From positions 1 through 15,437 of the forward strand of contig JAOPYP010000093.1 of the NCBI GenBank assembly GCA_025964635.1: a DNA stretch of 15,437 nt, written 5' to 3'. The notes under the pieces are model-generated. The model saw only the letters and a program-made list of their open reading frames with translations, was not told where the DNA came from and did not search any database. This DNA comes from Actinomycetes bacterium. Lineage in GTDB: Bacteria > Actinomycetota > Actinomycetes > Streptosporangiales > Streptosporangiaceae. The position numbers and the translations under genes were made by a program. Shown in pieces: positions 1 through 7,482 of the stretch (position 1 is the stretch's first letter; the number at the start of each line of letters is the position of its first letter).

Positions 1-99
1 GCGTTGCCGGCCGAGGACAGCGGGCTCCGGGAGCACGGCGAAGGGCTCCGGGAGCACGCCGAACTCGATGACCACCCCGAACTGAGCGAACGCAGCTGA
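1..99 (+). CDS. C-terminal end of an unidentified gene (partial)
   Basis: Frame 1 is open from the window edge to a TGA at 97-99 and encodes 32 residues, rich in Glu, Arg and His and ending in LSERS. The tail is hydrophilic and carries two back-to-back copies of the heptad GLREH(G/A)E. No domain can be recognised in so short a piece. It could be the charged tail of a cytoplasmic protein entering from the left, or a chance open frame. The in-frame 21-bp duplication, which keeps the heptad intact, mildly favours a real coding sequence. Confidence 0.35.
   Translation, partial: ALPAEDSGLREHGEGLREHAELDDHPELSERS
22..63 (+). repeat. 21-bp tandem duplication
   Basis: Positions 22-42 and 43-63 are two adjacent 21-bp units differing at one base (GGCGAA against GCCGAA at the end of the unit). 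The length is a multiple of three, so the partial frame at 1-99 stays open and gains a repeated heptad. Confidence 0.8.
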
Positions 100-385
100 G
101 CGGCTGGTTGGGCCGGCTGATCCCTAGGTGGCTGGTGTCAAAGGGGGTGCTGTGGGTGACCTCGCCGTGGTGCCCGCTCCAGATGGCGTCGGGTTCGCCG
201 CCGGGCGTCATCGTGGGCCGGGGCGCCGTTAACCCGCGTGTGATGACGGCGCTGCCGGGGCTGTCGTGGCTGCTGGCCGGTCCCGGTGGCGGCCATGCTG
301 TTCATGCCAGGTCTTTCCCGGTGTCTTAGCTGGCGGGCACGGTCCAGCCCTGCCGTTGCCAGCGAGCCCGGGTGCCGCGAGCCTG
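100..385. other. Intergenic stretch with no recognisable gene
   Basis: Several short open frames exist on both strands, but none has a convincing ribosome binding site, family resemblance or matching neighbour. This looks like eroded DNA between the gene entering from the left and the transposase remnant that follows. Confidence 0.5.
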
Positions 386-470
386 GCGAGGTGGTTCACC
401 AGTGCCTTCGACGCGATCTTCGCTGGCGAAAGCGTGACGACGGTCAAGATCCCGCCCCCGGGCCTCCCAC
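386..470 (+). pseudogene. Remnant of an integrase-core (rve/DDE) transposase
   Basis: One frame reads RWFTSAFDAIFAGESVTTV followed by KIPPPG. This resembles the middle of the integrase core of IS481/IS3-type transposases, where a (K)FTxAFDxVFA segment is followed by a (K/R)(I/T)PP(R)xPRANxxAER segment. The resemblance stops just after KIPP: the expected PRANxYAERW continuation is scrambled, and nothing upstream resembles the first catalytic Asp region. About 25 residues survive, so the piece is non-functional. The assignment rests on recalled family patterns over a short stretch. Confidence 0.4.
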
Positions 471-537
471 GGCCGACGAGTCGGTCATCGCGCTATCTCC
501 TCCGGACACCCAGTCGTAACCCCGTCGATCACCGGTA

Positions 538-568
538 GCTCACCAGAATCCGGTGAGGACCACTCACC
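538..568 (-). promoter_or_regulatory. Shared 31-bp operator, copy A (upstream of the MBL-fold hydrolase)
   Basis: Read on the minus strand it starts GGTGAG and has the layout GGTGA-N7-TCACC-N7-GGTGA. All three half-sites match exactly, and the second spacer is GGATTCT. The GGTGAG end faces the hydrolase start codon at 687, 118 bp away. It differs from the other full copies mainly in the spacers. No protein assignment can be made from the site alone; the LAL regulator at 2259-4946 is the nearest candidate. Confidence 0.75.
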
Positions 569-686
569 TTCCTAGCCGTCATCGTCTACCTCGTCAGTGA
601 CGCCGCAACGCCGGTCCGCAGCACGGTCGTACCGGCCTACGGCACCCGGAAGTACCCTTCCCGTCGCACGTCTGGAAAGGACGACC

Positions 687-1745
687 ATGTCATCCACCCC
701 CACAACCCGCCGCTCTTTCCTCGCGCGTGGCGCGGTGCTCGCGTCCGTCCCCGCGATCGCCACCCTGGCCGGGGGAGTCCTCGCCGAACCGGCCTCCGCC
801 GACGACACGTTGCCGGACTACGCGCCGATACCGCCGTCCGCGCTGGGCCCGGCCGTCAACGCGCAGGGCTACTTCGTCGGGCGGGTGGAGAAGAACCTGT
901 ACTGGGTCACCGACGGCACCTATCAGGCGGCGTTCCTGACCACCAAGGACGGGGTGGTGCTGTTCGACGCGCCCCCCACTATCGGGGACAACCTGCAGCG
1001 CGCCATCGACGAGATCGCGTCCGCCAACGGCGTGTCCAACAAGGTGACCCACATCGTCTACTCCCACCACCACGCCGACCACCTCGGCGCCTCGTCGTTG
1101 TTCGGCCGCGACGTGATCCGGGTCGGCCAGATCGAGACCAAGCGGCTGCTGGCCCGGGACAACGACCCGACCCGGCCCCTGCCCGATGTCACCTTCGAGA
1201 CCCACCACACGCTGCGCGTCGGCGGGGAGAGGATCGACCTGGCGTGGCTCGGCACCAACCACACCCCCGACAACAGCTATATTCACTTCCCCGACCACGG
1301 CACGCTCATGCTCGTTGACATCGTCCTGCCCGGCTGGGTGCCATACAACAGCTTCAACCTCAACGAGGACGTCCCCGGCTCCATCGCCGCCCCGGCCAAA
1401 GCCATGGCCTACCCGTGGAAGCACTTCATCGGCGGCCACATGGGCCGGCTCGGCAACCGCCGCGACATAGCCGTCTACCAGCAGTACGTGAACGACCTCA
1501 TCGACGGCGTCAAGAAGGCCCTGGTCGCGGTCGATCCGACCCCGTTCTTCGCCAAATACGGCAACAACGCCTGGGCCGGGGTCAAGACCTACCAAGACGC
1601 ACAGGTCAACTACGCAGCCGCGCCGGTCATCAAGAAGTACACCGGCATCCTCGCCGCCGCCGACGTCTACACCGCCAGCACCGCGTTCGTCATCCTCGAA
1701 TCGATCCGCCTCGACCTCGGCATCGGCTCGCAGATCCACCCGTGA
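687..1745 (+). CDS. Tat-exported metallo-beta-lactamase-fold hydrolase
   Basis: This 352-residue MBL-fold metallo-hydrolase probably acts outside the membrane; its substrate is unknown. Residues 1-38 are a twin-arginine leader: TRRSFLA at 7-13, a hydrophobic stretch, then an ASA-type cleavage site before DDTL. The metal-binding signature HHHADH lies at about 127-132, which gives Asp131/His132 of the HxHxDH motif. Later ligand candidates are His192 in NHTPDNSY, Asp211 in VDIVLPG and His251 in IGGHMG, so the dinuclear site looks complete. The ATG at 687 is chosen because GGAAAGG sits 6 nt upstream and it puts the Tat motif at the N-terminus; the frame stays open to an ATG at 597 that has no such support. 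The gene converges on the ester cyclase pseudogene, with only 7 bp between their stops. Operator copy A lies upstream. A broad hydrolase or lactonase role is possible; a true beta-lactamase is not supported. Confidence 0.88.
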   Translation: MSSTPTTRRSFLARGAVLASVPAIATLAGGVLAEPASADDTLPDYAPIPPSALGPAVNAQGYFVGRVEKNLYWVTDGTYQAAFLTTKDGVVLFDAPPTIGDNLQRAIDEIASANGVSNKVTHIVYSHHHADHLGASSLFGRDVIRVGQIETKRLLARDNDPTRPLPDVTFETHHTLRVGGERIDLAWLGTNHTPDNSYIHFPDHGTLMLVDIVLPGWVPYNSFNLNEDVPGSIAAPAKAMAYPWKHFIGGHMGRLGNRRDIAVYQQYVNDLIDGVKKALVAVDPTPFFAKYGNNAWAGVKTYQDAQVNYAAAPVIKKYTGILAAADVYTASTAFVILESIRLDLGIGSQIHP

Positions 1746-1752
1746 GGAGATG

Positions 1753-2008
1753 TCAGGCAGCCCACGGCGGGTTGAAGGCACCGATCTGGGCCATGATCGC
1801 CGCGACGTCGGCGGCGGCCCGATGAACGACTCCAGCAGGCCGGCCAGGTTCTCCGGGCCGGCGATGTCGCCGAGGCCCCCGCCGTGCCAGATGACGTCGC
1901 CGGTCACGAAGACAGCCGCCTTGTCCGGGTTGTGCTGGTTGAAGACCTGGTCGATGTAGTCGGGCGCGAGCTTCTTGTTGCCTCGAGCTTCTCGGTGGTG
2001 TCGGTCAT
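1753..2008 (-). pseudogene. Decayed SnoaL-like ester cyclase (frameshift plus internal deletion)
   Basis: A good ribosome binding site (GAGGAG) precedes an ATG at 2008 encoding MTDTTEKLE. A one-base loss then moves the coding sense to another frame, reading KLAPDYIDQVFNQHNPDKA and continuing through VIWHGGGLGDIAG to LLESFIG. After that the sense jumps to a third frame reading DVAAIMAQIGAFNPPWAA and stop. The first part matches the N-terminal half of SnoaL-like/ester cyclase (NTF2-fold) proteins and the last part matches their usual C-terminus. Roughly 60-80 central residues, including much of the cone-shaped pocket, are missing. The unbroken ATG frame would make only a short peptide. Operator copy B remains 73 bp upstream, so the gene was probably co-regulated with its neighbours before it decayed. 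Confidence 0.75.
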
Positions 2009-2080
2009 TGCTCTCTCCTCGGAGTCTTTGCTTGATCTTCTTGACCATGCGCTCGACGGACCCAGGGTTACTACGAGCCA

Positions 2081-2111
2081 GGTGAGGGGTCATCAGCGGA
2101 TCCTGGTGATC
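2081..2111 (+). promoter_or_regulatory. Shared 31-bp operator, copy B (between ester cyclase pseudogene and LAL gene)
   Basis: The site starts GGTGAGGGGTC and has the GGTGA-N7-TCA(G)C-N7-GGTGA layout, with one half-site mismatch and the common spacer GGATCCT. Its GGTGAG end points to the pseudogene start at 2008, as full copies A, D and E point to their genes. It is also 148 bp upstream of the LAL start at 2259, so it could serve autoregulation. Confidence 0.78.
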
Positions 2112-2197
2112 TGCCACACCGGGACAATGCAGGACGGGATGGGATCGCGCTGGCGGCGCGTGTATGAGAGTGCAGCAGAACCGAGGTTCGCGCGCGG

Positions 2198-2227
2198 TTG
2201 ACAGCACGCGCGCTGGCCTGGTACCGA
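2198..2227 (+). promoter_or_regulatory. Candidate promoter of the LAL regulator gene
   Basis: A consensus -35 box TTGACA (2198-2203) is followed after 18 bp by TACCGA (2222-2227), a weak -10 box with the usual TA start. Transcription would begin near 2234, giving a short leader before the ATG at 2259. The -35 box is flanked by inverted GCGCGC hexamers at 2190-2195 and 2208-2213. A small palindrome GAACC-GA-GGTTC lies at 2178-2189. These may be operator elements, but GC-rich hexamers arise easily by chance here. Confidence 0.45.
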
Positions 2228-2258
2228 GAGAGAGGGTGCCGGGACTGCGTGACCGGCG

Positions 2259-4946
2259 ATGGGGGTGTCAGGCGTAGATACCAAGGCAGGCCTTTTGACG
2301 GTGGCCCCAGCAGCTCCCGGGCTGATCGACCGGGGTGATCTTGTCGCTGCCCTGGATCGCGCGACGGCGCGGAGGGTGACGATCATCTCGGCTCCGGCTG
2401 GCAGCGGGAAGACGTGTCTGCTGCGCGCGTGGGCCGACCGTCAGGGGCAGCGGTACCGGCTCGCCGTGCTCCAGGTGTACCGCGACCAGCAAGACGCCCA
2501 GCAGTTCTGGCTGGCCCTGCTCGACGCGGTCCGTCACGCTTCGGCCACGACCGGCCGTGCGGAACCGCCAGCAGCGACACCTGACTTCAATGCACCGGCG
2601 ATGGTCGACCGGGTGCTGTCGGAGCTCGCCGATGCTTGCGGCGGCATCACGTTGGTTATTGATGATCTCCACGAGCTGACCTCGCCAGAAGCGCTCTCTC
2701 AGCTGACCCGGCTGCTGATGAACCTTCCCCCGCAGGTGCACGCGATACTGGCCACGCGTCACGATGTGCGCCTGGGCCTGCATCAGCTGCGCCTGGCAGG
2801 CGAGCTCGCCGAGATCCGCGCGGCCGACCTGCGCTTCTCCGAGCGCGAAACCCGCGAGCTGCTTGATGCCTCGGGTATCGCGCTGTCCGCGGCGGGGGCG
2901 GCGCTGCTGCACCAGCGGACCGAGGGGTGGGCCGCGGGCCTGCGGTTCGCGGCGATCTCCCTGGCCGGTCACCCCGACCCGGAACGGTTCGTCACCGAGT
3001 TCTCCGGCAGCGACCGCACGGTCGCCGAGTACCTGCTTGCCGAGATGCTGGAACGCCAGCCGCCCGACGTCCAGGATCTGCTCCTGCGTACCTCGCTGCT
3101 CGACTGGGTCAACGGCGAACTGGCCGATCTGCTGACCGGCCGGCCTGGCTCGGAACGGATCCTGCTTAGTCTCGAGGACGCGAACGCGTTCGTCGAATCG
3201 CTGGACCCCGAGCGCGCGTGGTTCCGCTACCACCACCTGTTCGCGGATTTCCTGCGGCTGGGGTTGCGCCGGGCGCTGCCTGCGGAAGTACTGGTGCTGC
3301 ACCGGCGGGCCGCTGAGTGGTTTATCCGGCAGGGCCACGTGGTGGACGCCATCCGGCACACGCAGGCGGCGGGCGACTGGGCTGGCGCGGCCCGGCTGCT
3401 CGCCGATCATTCGTTCAGCCTGACCCTCGACGGGCAGGCGCAGACCATGCAGGCGCTGCTGCGGGCCTTCCCGCCGGGCGCAGATCACCCCGAGCTGGCC
3501 CTGGTGCGGGCGATAGGTGACCTTGCTCAGGGGCGCCTGGACGAGGCAGCTGCCCACCTGGCGGTCGCCGAGGCGCACGCCGAGACGGCGCCGCCGGATC
3601 GCCGGCGCCGCCTTGGGGTGGCGGTCGTTTCGCTGCAGCTGGCGCTGGCCAGGCGGCGCGGTCACCTGGCCAGCGTCATCGAGCAGGCCAGGTTCCTTGC
3701 TTCCCCGGTGACCGGGCAGTCCGACGAGGACATCGCGCTCGGCAGCGATCTGCGCGCGGTGGCGCTGATGAACCTGGGAACCGCCGAGGCGTGGACGCTC
3801 GGGCGGCCAGACGCGCCGGACGCCGAACGCCACCTCAGGGAGGGCGCCGACCTGGCCCGTCAGATCGGCCGGCCCTACTTGGAAGTCGGCTGCCTGGCGC
3901 AGCTCGGGTTCGCGTCGCTGTTCCTCCACTCGTTCGCCACGACCCAGCGGCGCTGCCGCGAGGCGATCGCCCTCGCCGAGCGGCACGGCTGGGGCATGGA
4001 ACCGGTGATCGCGCCCGCGCTGATAATGCTCGCCGGCACGCTGGTCTGGACGGGTGAGTTCGACGCGGGCGAGCGGTGGCTGCAACGAACCAGACAGGCC
4101 CTGCAAACAGACACCGGGCCGGACATCACGCTCCTGCTGCACCAGACGGCTGGGATACTGCACGCTGGCCGCGGCCGCCACCATGAAGCACTCGAGGAGT
4201 TCGGCGCGGCCGAATACCTGGGATCGCAGCTAGCTGACTCGCAGGCGCTGGCGAGCCGGGTGACCCGCTGGCTGCTGGCCACCCAGGCCCGCCTCGGGAT
4301 GACCGGCGAGGCCCGCGCCTTCATCGCGGCGCTTGATGACGAGCGGGCCAGCTCCGGTGAGATCCGTAACGCCCGCGCGGTGATCTGCCTCGCGGAAGGC
4401 AATCCGGCCGCGGCTCTAGCCGCGGTGGCCGATGTTCTGGATGGCACGGCACCGGTCCTCGGGCACGTCACGGTCATGGAGGCTCACCTGCTGGCCGGGC
4501 TCGCTCACCGTGAGCTCGGTGACCAGCGCGCGGCCAGCCAGGCGGCGGAACGGGCGCTGGCCCTGGCGGAACCTGACCGGCTGATCCTGCCGTTCGCGAT
4601 GACCGGCTCAGCCGGGCTGCTGGAGGCGCTGCCCCGGCACCAGACAGCGCACGCCGCGCTGCTCGCCGATATCCTCGACGTCCTGCACGGCTCATCCCCG
4701 GCGGTGAAAGAGCAGTCCTCATCGCCGCCGGCGGAGGAGCTCAGCCCGGGCGAGCTCAGGGTGCTGCGATATCTGCCGACCAACCTGTCCCGGCCCGAGA
4801 TCGCCGGCGAGCTGTCCGTCTCGCCGAACACCGTCAGCGCGCACTTCCGCAGCATCTACGCCAAGCTCCAGGTCCGTGACCGGTCCTCGGCCGTGCGGCG
4901 CGCCCGGGAGCTGCGGTTGCTGGCGGCGGGCGGCCGGACGCGCTAG
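2259..4946 (+). CDS. LAL-family (large ATP-binding LuxR, MalT-like) transcriptional regulator
   Basis: This 895-residue cytoplasmic regulator has the full LAL architecture. An N-terminal STAND-type NTPase carries the Walker A sequence APAGSGKT at about 45-52 and Walker B (ITLVIDDLHEL) at about 130-140. A long alpha-helical middle, about 350-800, is rich in Ala and Leu with TPR-like repeats and is the expected inducer-sensing part. The C-terminal LuxR/GerE helix-turn-helix spans about 826-890 and contains LSPGELRVLRYLPTNLS, PEIAGELSVSPNTVSAHFRS and IYAKLQVRDRS. Such proteins oligomerise with ATP and an inducer to activate transcription; MalT is the archetype. The ATG at 2259 is the first start in a frame that agrees with the domain boundary. 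Its ribosome binding site is weak (GGGAC further upstream), and GTG at codon 3 is an alternative. It sits in the middle of genes carrying a shared operator, making it the likely regulator of that set; this link is inferred. Confidence 0.93.
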   Translation: MGVSGVDTKAGLLTVAPAAPGLIDRGDLVAALDRATARRVTIISAPAGSGKTCLLRAWADRQGQRYRLAVLQVYRDQQDAQQFWLALLDAVRHASATTGRAEPPAATPDFNAPAMVDRVLSELADACGGITLVIDDLHELTSPEALSQLTRLLMNLPPQVHAILATRHDVRLGLHQLRLAGELAEIRAADLRFSERETRELLDASGIALSAAGAALLHQRTEGWAAGLRFAAISLAGHPDPERFVTEFSGSDRTVAEYLLAEMLERQPPDVQDLLLRTSLLDWVNGELADLLTGRPGSERILLSLEDANAFVESLDPERAWFRYHHLFADFLRLGLRRALPAEVLVLHRRAAEWFIRQGHVVDAIRHTQAAGDWAGAARLLADHSFSLTLDGQAQTMQALLRAFPPGADHPELALVRAIGDLAQGRLDEAAAHLAVAEAHAETAPPDRRRRLGVAVVSLQLALARRRGHLASVIEQARFLASPVTGQSDEDIALGSDLRAVALMNLGTAEAWTLGRPDAPDAERHLREGADLARQIGRPYLEVGCLAQLGFASLFLHSFATTQRRCREAIALAERHGWGMEPVIAPALIMLAGTLVWTGEFDAGERWLQRTRQALQTDTGPDITLLLHQTAGILHAGRGRHHEALEEFGAAEYLGSQLADSQALASRVTRWLLATQARLGMTGEARAFIAALDDERASSGEIRNARAVICLAEGNPAAALAAVADVLDGTAPVLGHVTVMEAHLLAGLAHRELGDQRAASQAAERALALAEPDRLILPFAMTGSAGLLEALPRHQTAHAALLADILDVLHGSSPAVKEQSSSPPAEELSPGELRVLRYLPTNLSRPEIAGELSVSPNTVSAHFRSIYAKLQVRDRSSAVRRARELRLLAAGGRTR

Positions 4947-4973
4947 CCCGGCGGTAACCGGATCCTGGTGATG
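4943..4973 (+). promoter_or_regulatory. Shared operator, copy C (degenerate, overlaps LAL stop codon)
   Basis: The right two-thirds match the family well: TAACC, spacer GGATCCT, then GGTGATG. The left GGTGAG half-site is absent, and that segment carries the TAG stop codon of the LAL gene. The GGTGAG-end rule would point it back into the LAL gene, so no target gene fits. It may be a weakened site, a remnant left by rearrangement, or a site acting on the downstream methyltransferase in the opposite sense. Confidence 0.5.
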
Positions 4974-5287
4974 CGAGGTCACCTGCCCGCCCTCGACCGT
5001 GGCGGCTGGACCCGGCACCCAACACCAGACTGGAGGTAACGAACCGCACAACCGCCGTCACCCGCGCGTTCCCCGACGGGGTAACACAGGCCGGAGCGCT
5101 CCTCGATCTTTGCGACAGCCCGGCAGTGTTCCTGGAGACCGACGCCGCCGCGCGCTCCTTGGCGAGGCCTCGTTGCTTGCCGGGTGCGCTTCGCCTGGCC
5201 TTCGGTGCGGTGGGTGGACCCGGGGCTGACGGCCTGCCTGGCATCGGGAAGTACCCTTGGCCGGTGTTCTCGCCTCAAGGCCCGTCT
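4974..5287. other. Gap between LAL gene and methyltransferase gene
   Basis: No gene is confidently assigned. The methyltransferase frame stays open upstream to before 5040 and reads RAFPDGVTQAGALLDLCDSP just after a GGAGG at about 5032-5036, but without ATG, GTG or TTG at the right distance. It could be an eroded coding segment or chance. A 12-base string GGAAGTACCCTT at 5247-5258 recurs at 648-659 upstream of the hydrolase, in both cases 27-29 nt before the chosen ATG. A core-promoter role is possible but unproven. Confidence 0.35.
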
Positions 5288-5983
5288 ATGCGTGAACTGG
5301 TGATGCAGGCACTGTCCTCGGTCGAGGGCGGGTATGACCTGCTTGCCCCCAAGTTCGACTACACGCCTTTCCGCACCCCCGATGGCGTGCTTGACGCGAC
5401 CGCCGGCGTGCTGCGCCCGCTCAGCCCGTTCGGCCCGGGACTGGACGTGTGCTGCGGCACCGGCGCGGGCCTGCGGGTCCTCACGTCACTGGGCCAGGGA
5501 CCGGTCACGGGCGTCGACTTCAGCACTGGCATGCTCGCGCAGGCGCGCCGTGCGCACCCGGACGCCACGTGGGTACGGGCCGACGTCGGGGCCCTGCCCT
5601 TCGCCGGGGCGTTCGGCCTGGCGGTCAGTTTCGGGGCGCTCGGGCACTTCCTGCCCGCCGAACGGGCCGCGCTGTTCGCCGGGGTGTACCGCGCGCTGCG
5701 GCCGGGCGGGGTTTTCGCCTTCCCGATCGGTGCGCCGCTGCCCATCACCTCAGGCTGGTACTGGGCGCTGGCCGGGTTCGACCTGGCGATGCGGGTCCGC
5801 AATGCCGTGTGGCGTCCCCCGTTCGTCATGTACTACCGCACCTGCCCGCTGTCCGCGGTCCAGGGCGACCTGACAGCATCCGGATTCACCGTGACCACCC
5901 TCCCCCTGACGGCTCTGGGCCGGCGCGCGGACGGCAGCCCGAAGGCCCGGCTGGTCCTCGCCCGCACAGCCAGCACGCCCTGA
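5288..5983 (+). CDS. Class I SAM-dependent methyltransferase
   Basis: This 231-residue soluble protein has a Rossmann-type methyltransferase core (Methyltransf_11/25 type). Motif I is LDVCCGTGAG at about 52-61. The acidic residue after beta-2 is Asp77 in VTGVDFS, followed by GMLAQAR. Motif II is ADVGALPF at about 99-106, and SFGALGHF plus YRALRPGGVF follow in the expected order. The ATG at 5288 is preferred because MRELVMQALSSVEGGYDLLA looks like the usual N-terminal helix and core spacing. The frame also opens at GTG 5126, but that adds 54 residues of low-complexity Pro/Gly/Arg sequence. The ribosome binding site is weak, so a short leader or leaderless start is possible. The substrate cannot be inferred. 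It stands alone on the plus strand with no full operator upstream. Confidence 0.85.
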   Translation: MRELVMQALSSVEGGYDLLAPKFDYTPFRTPDGVLDATAGVLRPLSPFGPGLDVCCGTGAGLRVLTSLGQGPVTGVDFSTGMLAQARRAHPDATWVRADVGALPFAGAFGLAVSFGALGHFLPAERAALFAGVYRALRPGGVFAFPIGAPLPITSGWYWALAGFDLAMRVRNAVWRPPFVMYYRTCPLSAVQGDLTASGFTVTTLPLTALGRRADGSPKARLVLARTASTP

Positions 5984-6024
5984 CTGCTGCGCAGGCCGCT
6001 GGACTGCATCAGATCGAGGTCTCC

Positions 6025-6041
6025 GTCCTGCCGCGCAGGAC
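6025..6041 (+). terminator. Short hairpin after the methyltransferase gene
   Basis: A perfect 7-bp stem GTCCTGC/GCAGGAC closes a 3-nt loop, 42 bp after the methyltransferase stop codon. There is no T-tract, as is common for actinobacterial terminators. The position fits termination, but the stem is short. Confidence 0.35.
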
Positions 6042-6182
6042 CGCCGGCCAGGACCGCCCGATTCCGGGTTCTGGCACGGGAGGTCGCGCCGCAGCTGAGC
6101 CGCTTTCTCCTGCTTACCTGGATCCTCGCGTCACGAGGCCGTCGGGCATACCGCCGAGGCCCCGCGAATCCGCACCCGTTAC

Positions 6183-6386
6183 TCAGGAGCGGCGCGGCGG
6201 CTGGGTGGCGCACCAGGCGCGGAACTGCTCCTCGTCGCGAGACCGGGACCGGCAGGTCTTGCCGCTCATAGCTGCGGGACCAGGCCTACGGCAGCGCCGC
6301 GCCGCCCGGCCCTGCGTCCGGTACCGGGACTCGTGGCCTGAGTACAGGCCCAGTAGCGTGGCCGCCAGGTCCGGGCAGACGGCCAC
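6183..6386 (-). CDS. Unidentified small open frame, possibly a gene remnant
   Basis: From GTG at 6386 the minus strand is open for 67 codons, beginning VAVCPDLAATLLGLYSGHES and ending in a basic tail. The sense extends upstream of the GTG (FEHWLAGQVPFDGYGPCR) to a TGA without a usable start, which suggests the 5' part of a longer gene has been lost. There is no clear ribosome binding site. No family is recognised. The rest of the roughly 500-base gap between the methyltransferase and aldo-keto reductase genes (5984-6489) holds nothing else assignable. Confidence 0.2.
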   Translation of the reverse strand: MAVCPDLAATLLGLYSGHESRYRTQGRAARRCRRPGPAAMSGKTCRSRSRDEEQFRAWCATQPPRRS

Positions 6387-6489
6387 CCGGCAGGGGCCGT
6401 ACCCGTCGAACGGGACCTGCCCGGCCAGCCAGTGCTCGAAGCCTGTCGCTCAAGTCGGACTCCTATCGTTCACGATCGCGGGTATGCAC

Positions 6490-7368
6490 TCAGATCGCGT
6501 CCAACTCGGCGACGGCGTCGGGCGGCAGGGCCAGGGCCGCGCCGGCGATGTTCTCGCGCAGGTGATCGACCGACGAGGTGCCCGGGATCAGCATGACGTT
6601 CGGCGAGCGCTGCAGCAGCCAGGACTCGGCGACCGCGATCGGCGTCGCGCCGAGCCGCTTGGCAACCGACTCCAGCACGTCCGACTGCAGCGGCGAGAAG
6701 CCGCCGAGCGGGAAGTACGGCACGTAAGCGATGTCTTGCGAAGCCGTCGCCGCCAGCACCGCCGCGTCCGACCGGTTGGCGATGTTGTAGAAGTTCTGCA
6801 CACACGCCACGGGGACGATCCGCTGCGCCTCGGCCAACTGGTCGAGGCTGACCGTGCTCAGGCCCAGGTGCCGGATCAGGCCCTGCTGCTGCAGTTCGGC
6901 CAGCGCCTCGAACTGCCGGGCCAGCTCGCCCGGAACCGTCGCGCGGTCGTCGATCCCGGCGAGCGTCCGCAGGTTGACCACATCGAGCACGCCGAGCCCG
7001 AGCCGGCGGAGGTTGTCGTGCACCTGGGCGCGCAGCGACTCCGGCGAGTTGCCGGGCAGCCAGCCGCCCCGCTCGTCGCGGACCAACCCGACCTTGGTCA
7101 CGATGTGCACGTGGTCGCCGTACGGGAAGAGCGCCTCCCGGATGATTTCGTTGGTGATGTACGGGCCGTAGGCGTCGGCCGTGTCGATGTGGTTGACGCC
7201 CAGCCCGACCGCGGTCCGCAGCACCTCGATCGCGGCGGCGCGGTCGCGCGGCGGCCCGAAGACGCCCGGGCCGGCGAGCTTCATCGCGCCGTTGCCGATC
7301 CGGTTGAGGCCGAGGGTCCCGACCCGGTACGAGCCGGCCTGGGCGGCGGGTCGATTGGTGGTGGTCAT
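6490..7368 (-). CDS. pdxI: Aldo-keto reductase of the PdxI/YdbC (pyridoxal reductase-like) group
   Basis: This 292-residue cytoplasmic NADPH-dependent oxidoreductase is close in length to E. coli PdxI (YdbC), which reduces pyridoxal to pyridoxine. Group hallmarks recalled for PdxI are all present: NRIGNGAMKLAGPGVFGPPR near residues 22-41, GVNHIDTADAYGP at 57-69, ESLRAQVHDNLRRLGLGVLD, YVPYFPLGGF and LLQRSPNVMLIPGTSSVDHL. The active-site Asp62, Tyr67 and Lys92 are visible. The usual AKR catalytic His position reads VVNLR, with Arg134; this replacement is normal for the PdxI group. The ATG at 7368 follows GGAGGG at a good distance; an upstream extension to 7479 lacks support. Operator copy D lies 115 bp upstream. 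The true substrate here is not established and could be another aldehyde or ketone. Confidence 0.88.
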   Translation of the reverse strand: MTTTNRPAAQAGSYRVGTLGLNRIGNGAMKLAGPGVFGPPRDRAAAIEVLRTAVGLGVNHIDTADAYGPYITNEIIREALFPYGDHVHIVTKVGLVRDERGGWLPGNSPESLRAQVHDNLRRLGLGVLDVVNLRTLAGIDDRATVPGELARQFEALAELQQQGLIRHLGLSTVSLDQLAEAQRIVPVACVQNFYNIANRSDAAVLAATASQDIAYVPYFPLGGFSPLQSDVLESVAKRLGATPIAVAESWLLQRSPNVMLIPGTSSVDHLRENIAGAALALPPDAVAELDAI

Positions 7369-7482
7369 GGATTTCCCTCCGGACTCGGCTGAATCTGGTC
7401 GCCAACGCGCCATGTGACCGGCGCTCCGCGGAAGCGCCGACGGAGCCTTGCGAGTCGATGGCCCGAGGCTCGCCGCCATTGA

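Noticed and set aside
690..2207. A 505-codon minus-strand open frame across the hydrolase gene
   Set aside because: Most of it is the antisense of the well-supported MBL hydrolase, with low-complexity Val/Asp/Gly/Arg sequence. Only its first part overlaps real coding sense, the ester cyclase pseudogene, which is reported separately.
2268..4184. A 638-codon minus-strand open frame opposite the LAL gene
   Set aside because: The plus strand shows clear Walker A, Walker B and LuxR HTH motifs in frame; the minus frame is Arg/Gln/Pro-rich without recognisable motifs.
5449..7392. A 647-codon plus-strand open frame
   Set aside because: It runs through the methyltransferase in another frame and then antisense to the aldo-keto reductase. 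It is Arg/Gly/Pro-rich and has no domain, as expected for a shadow frame in GC-rich DNA.
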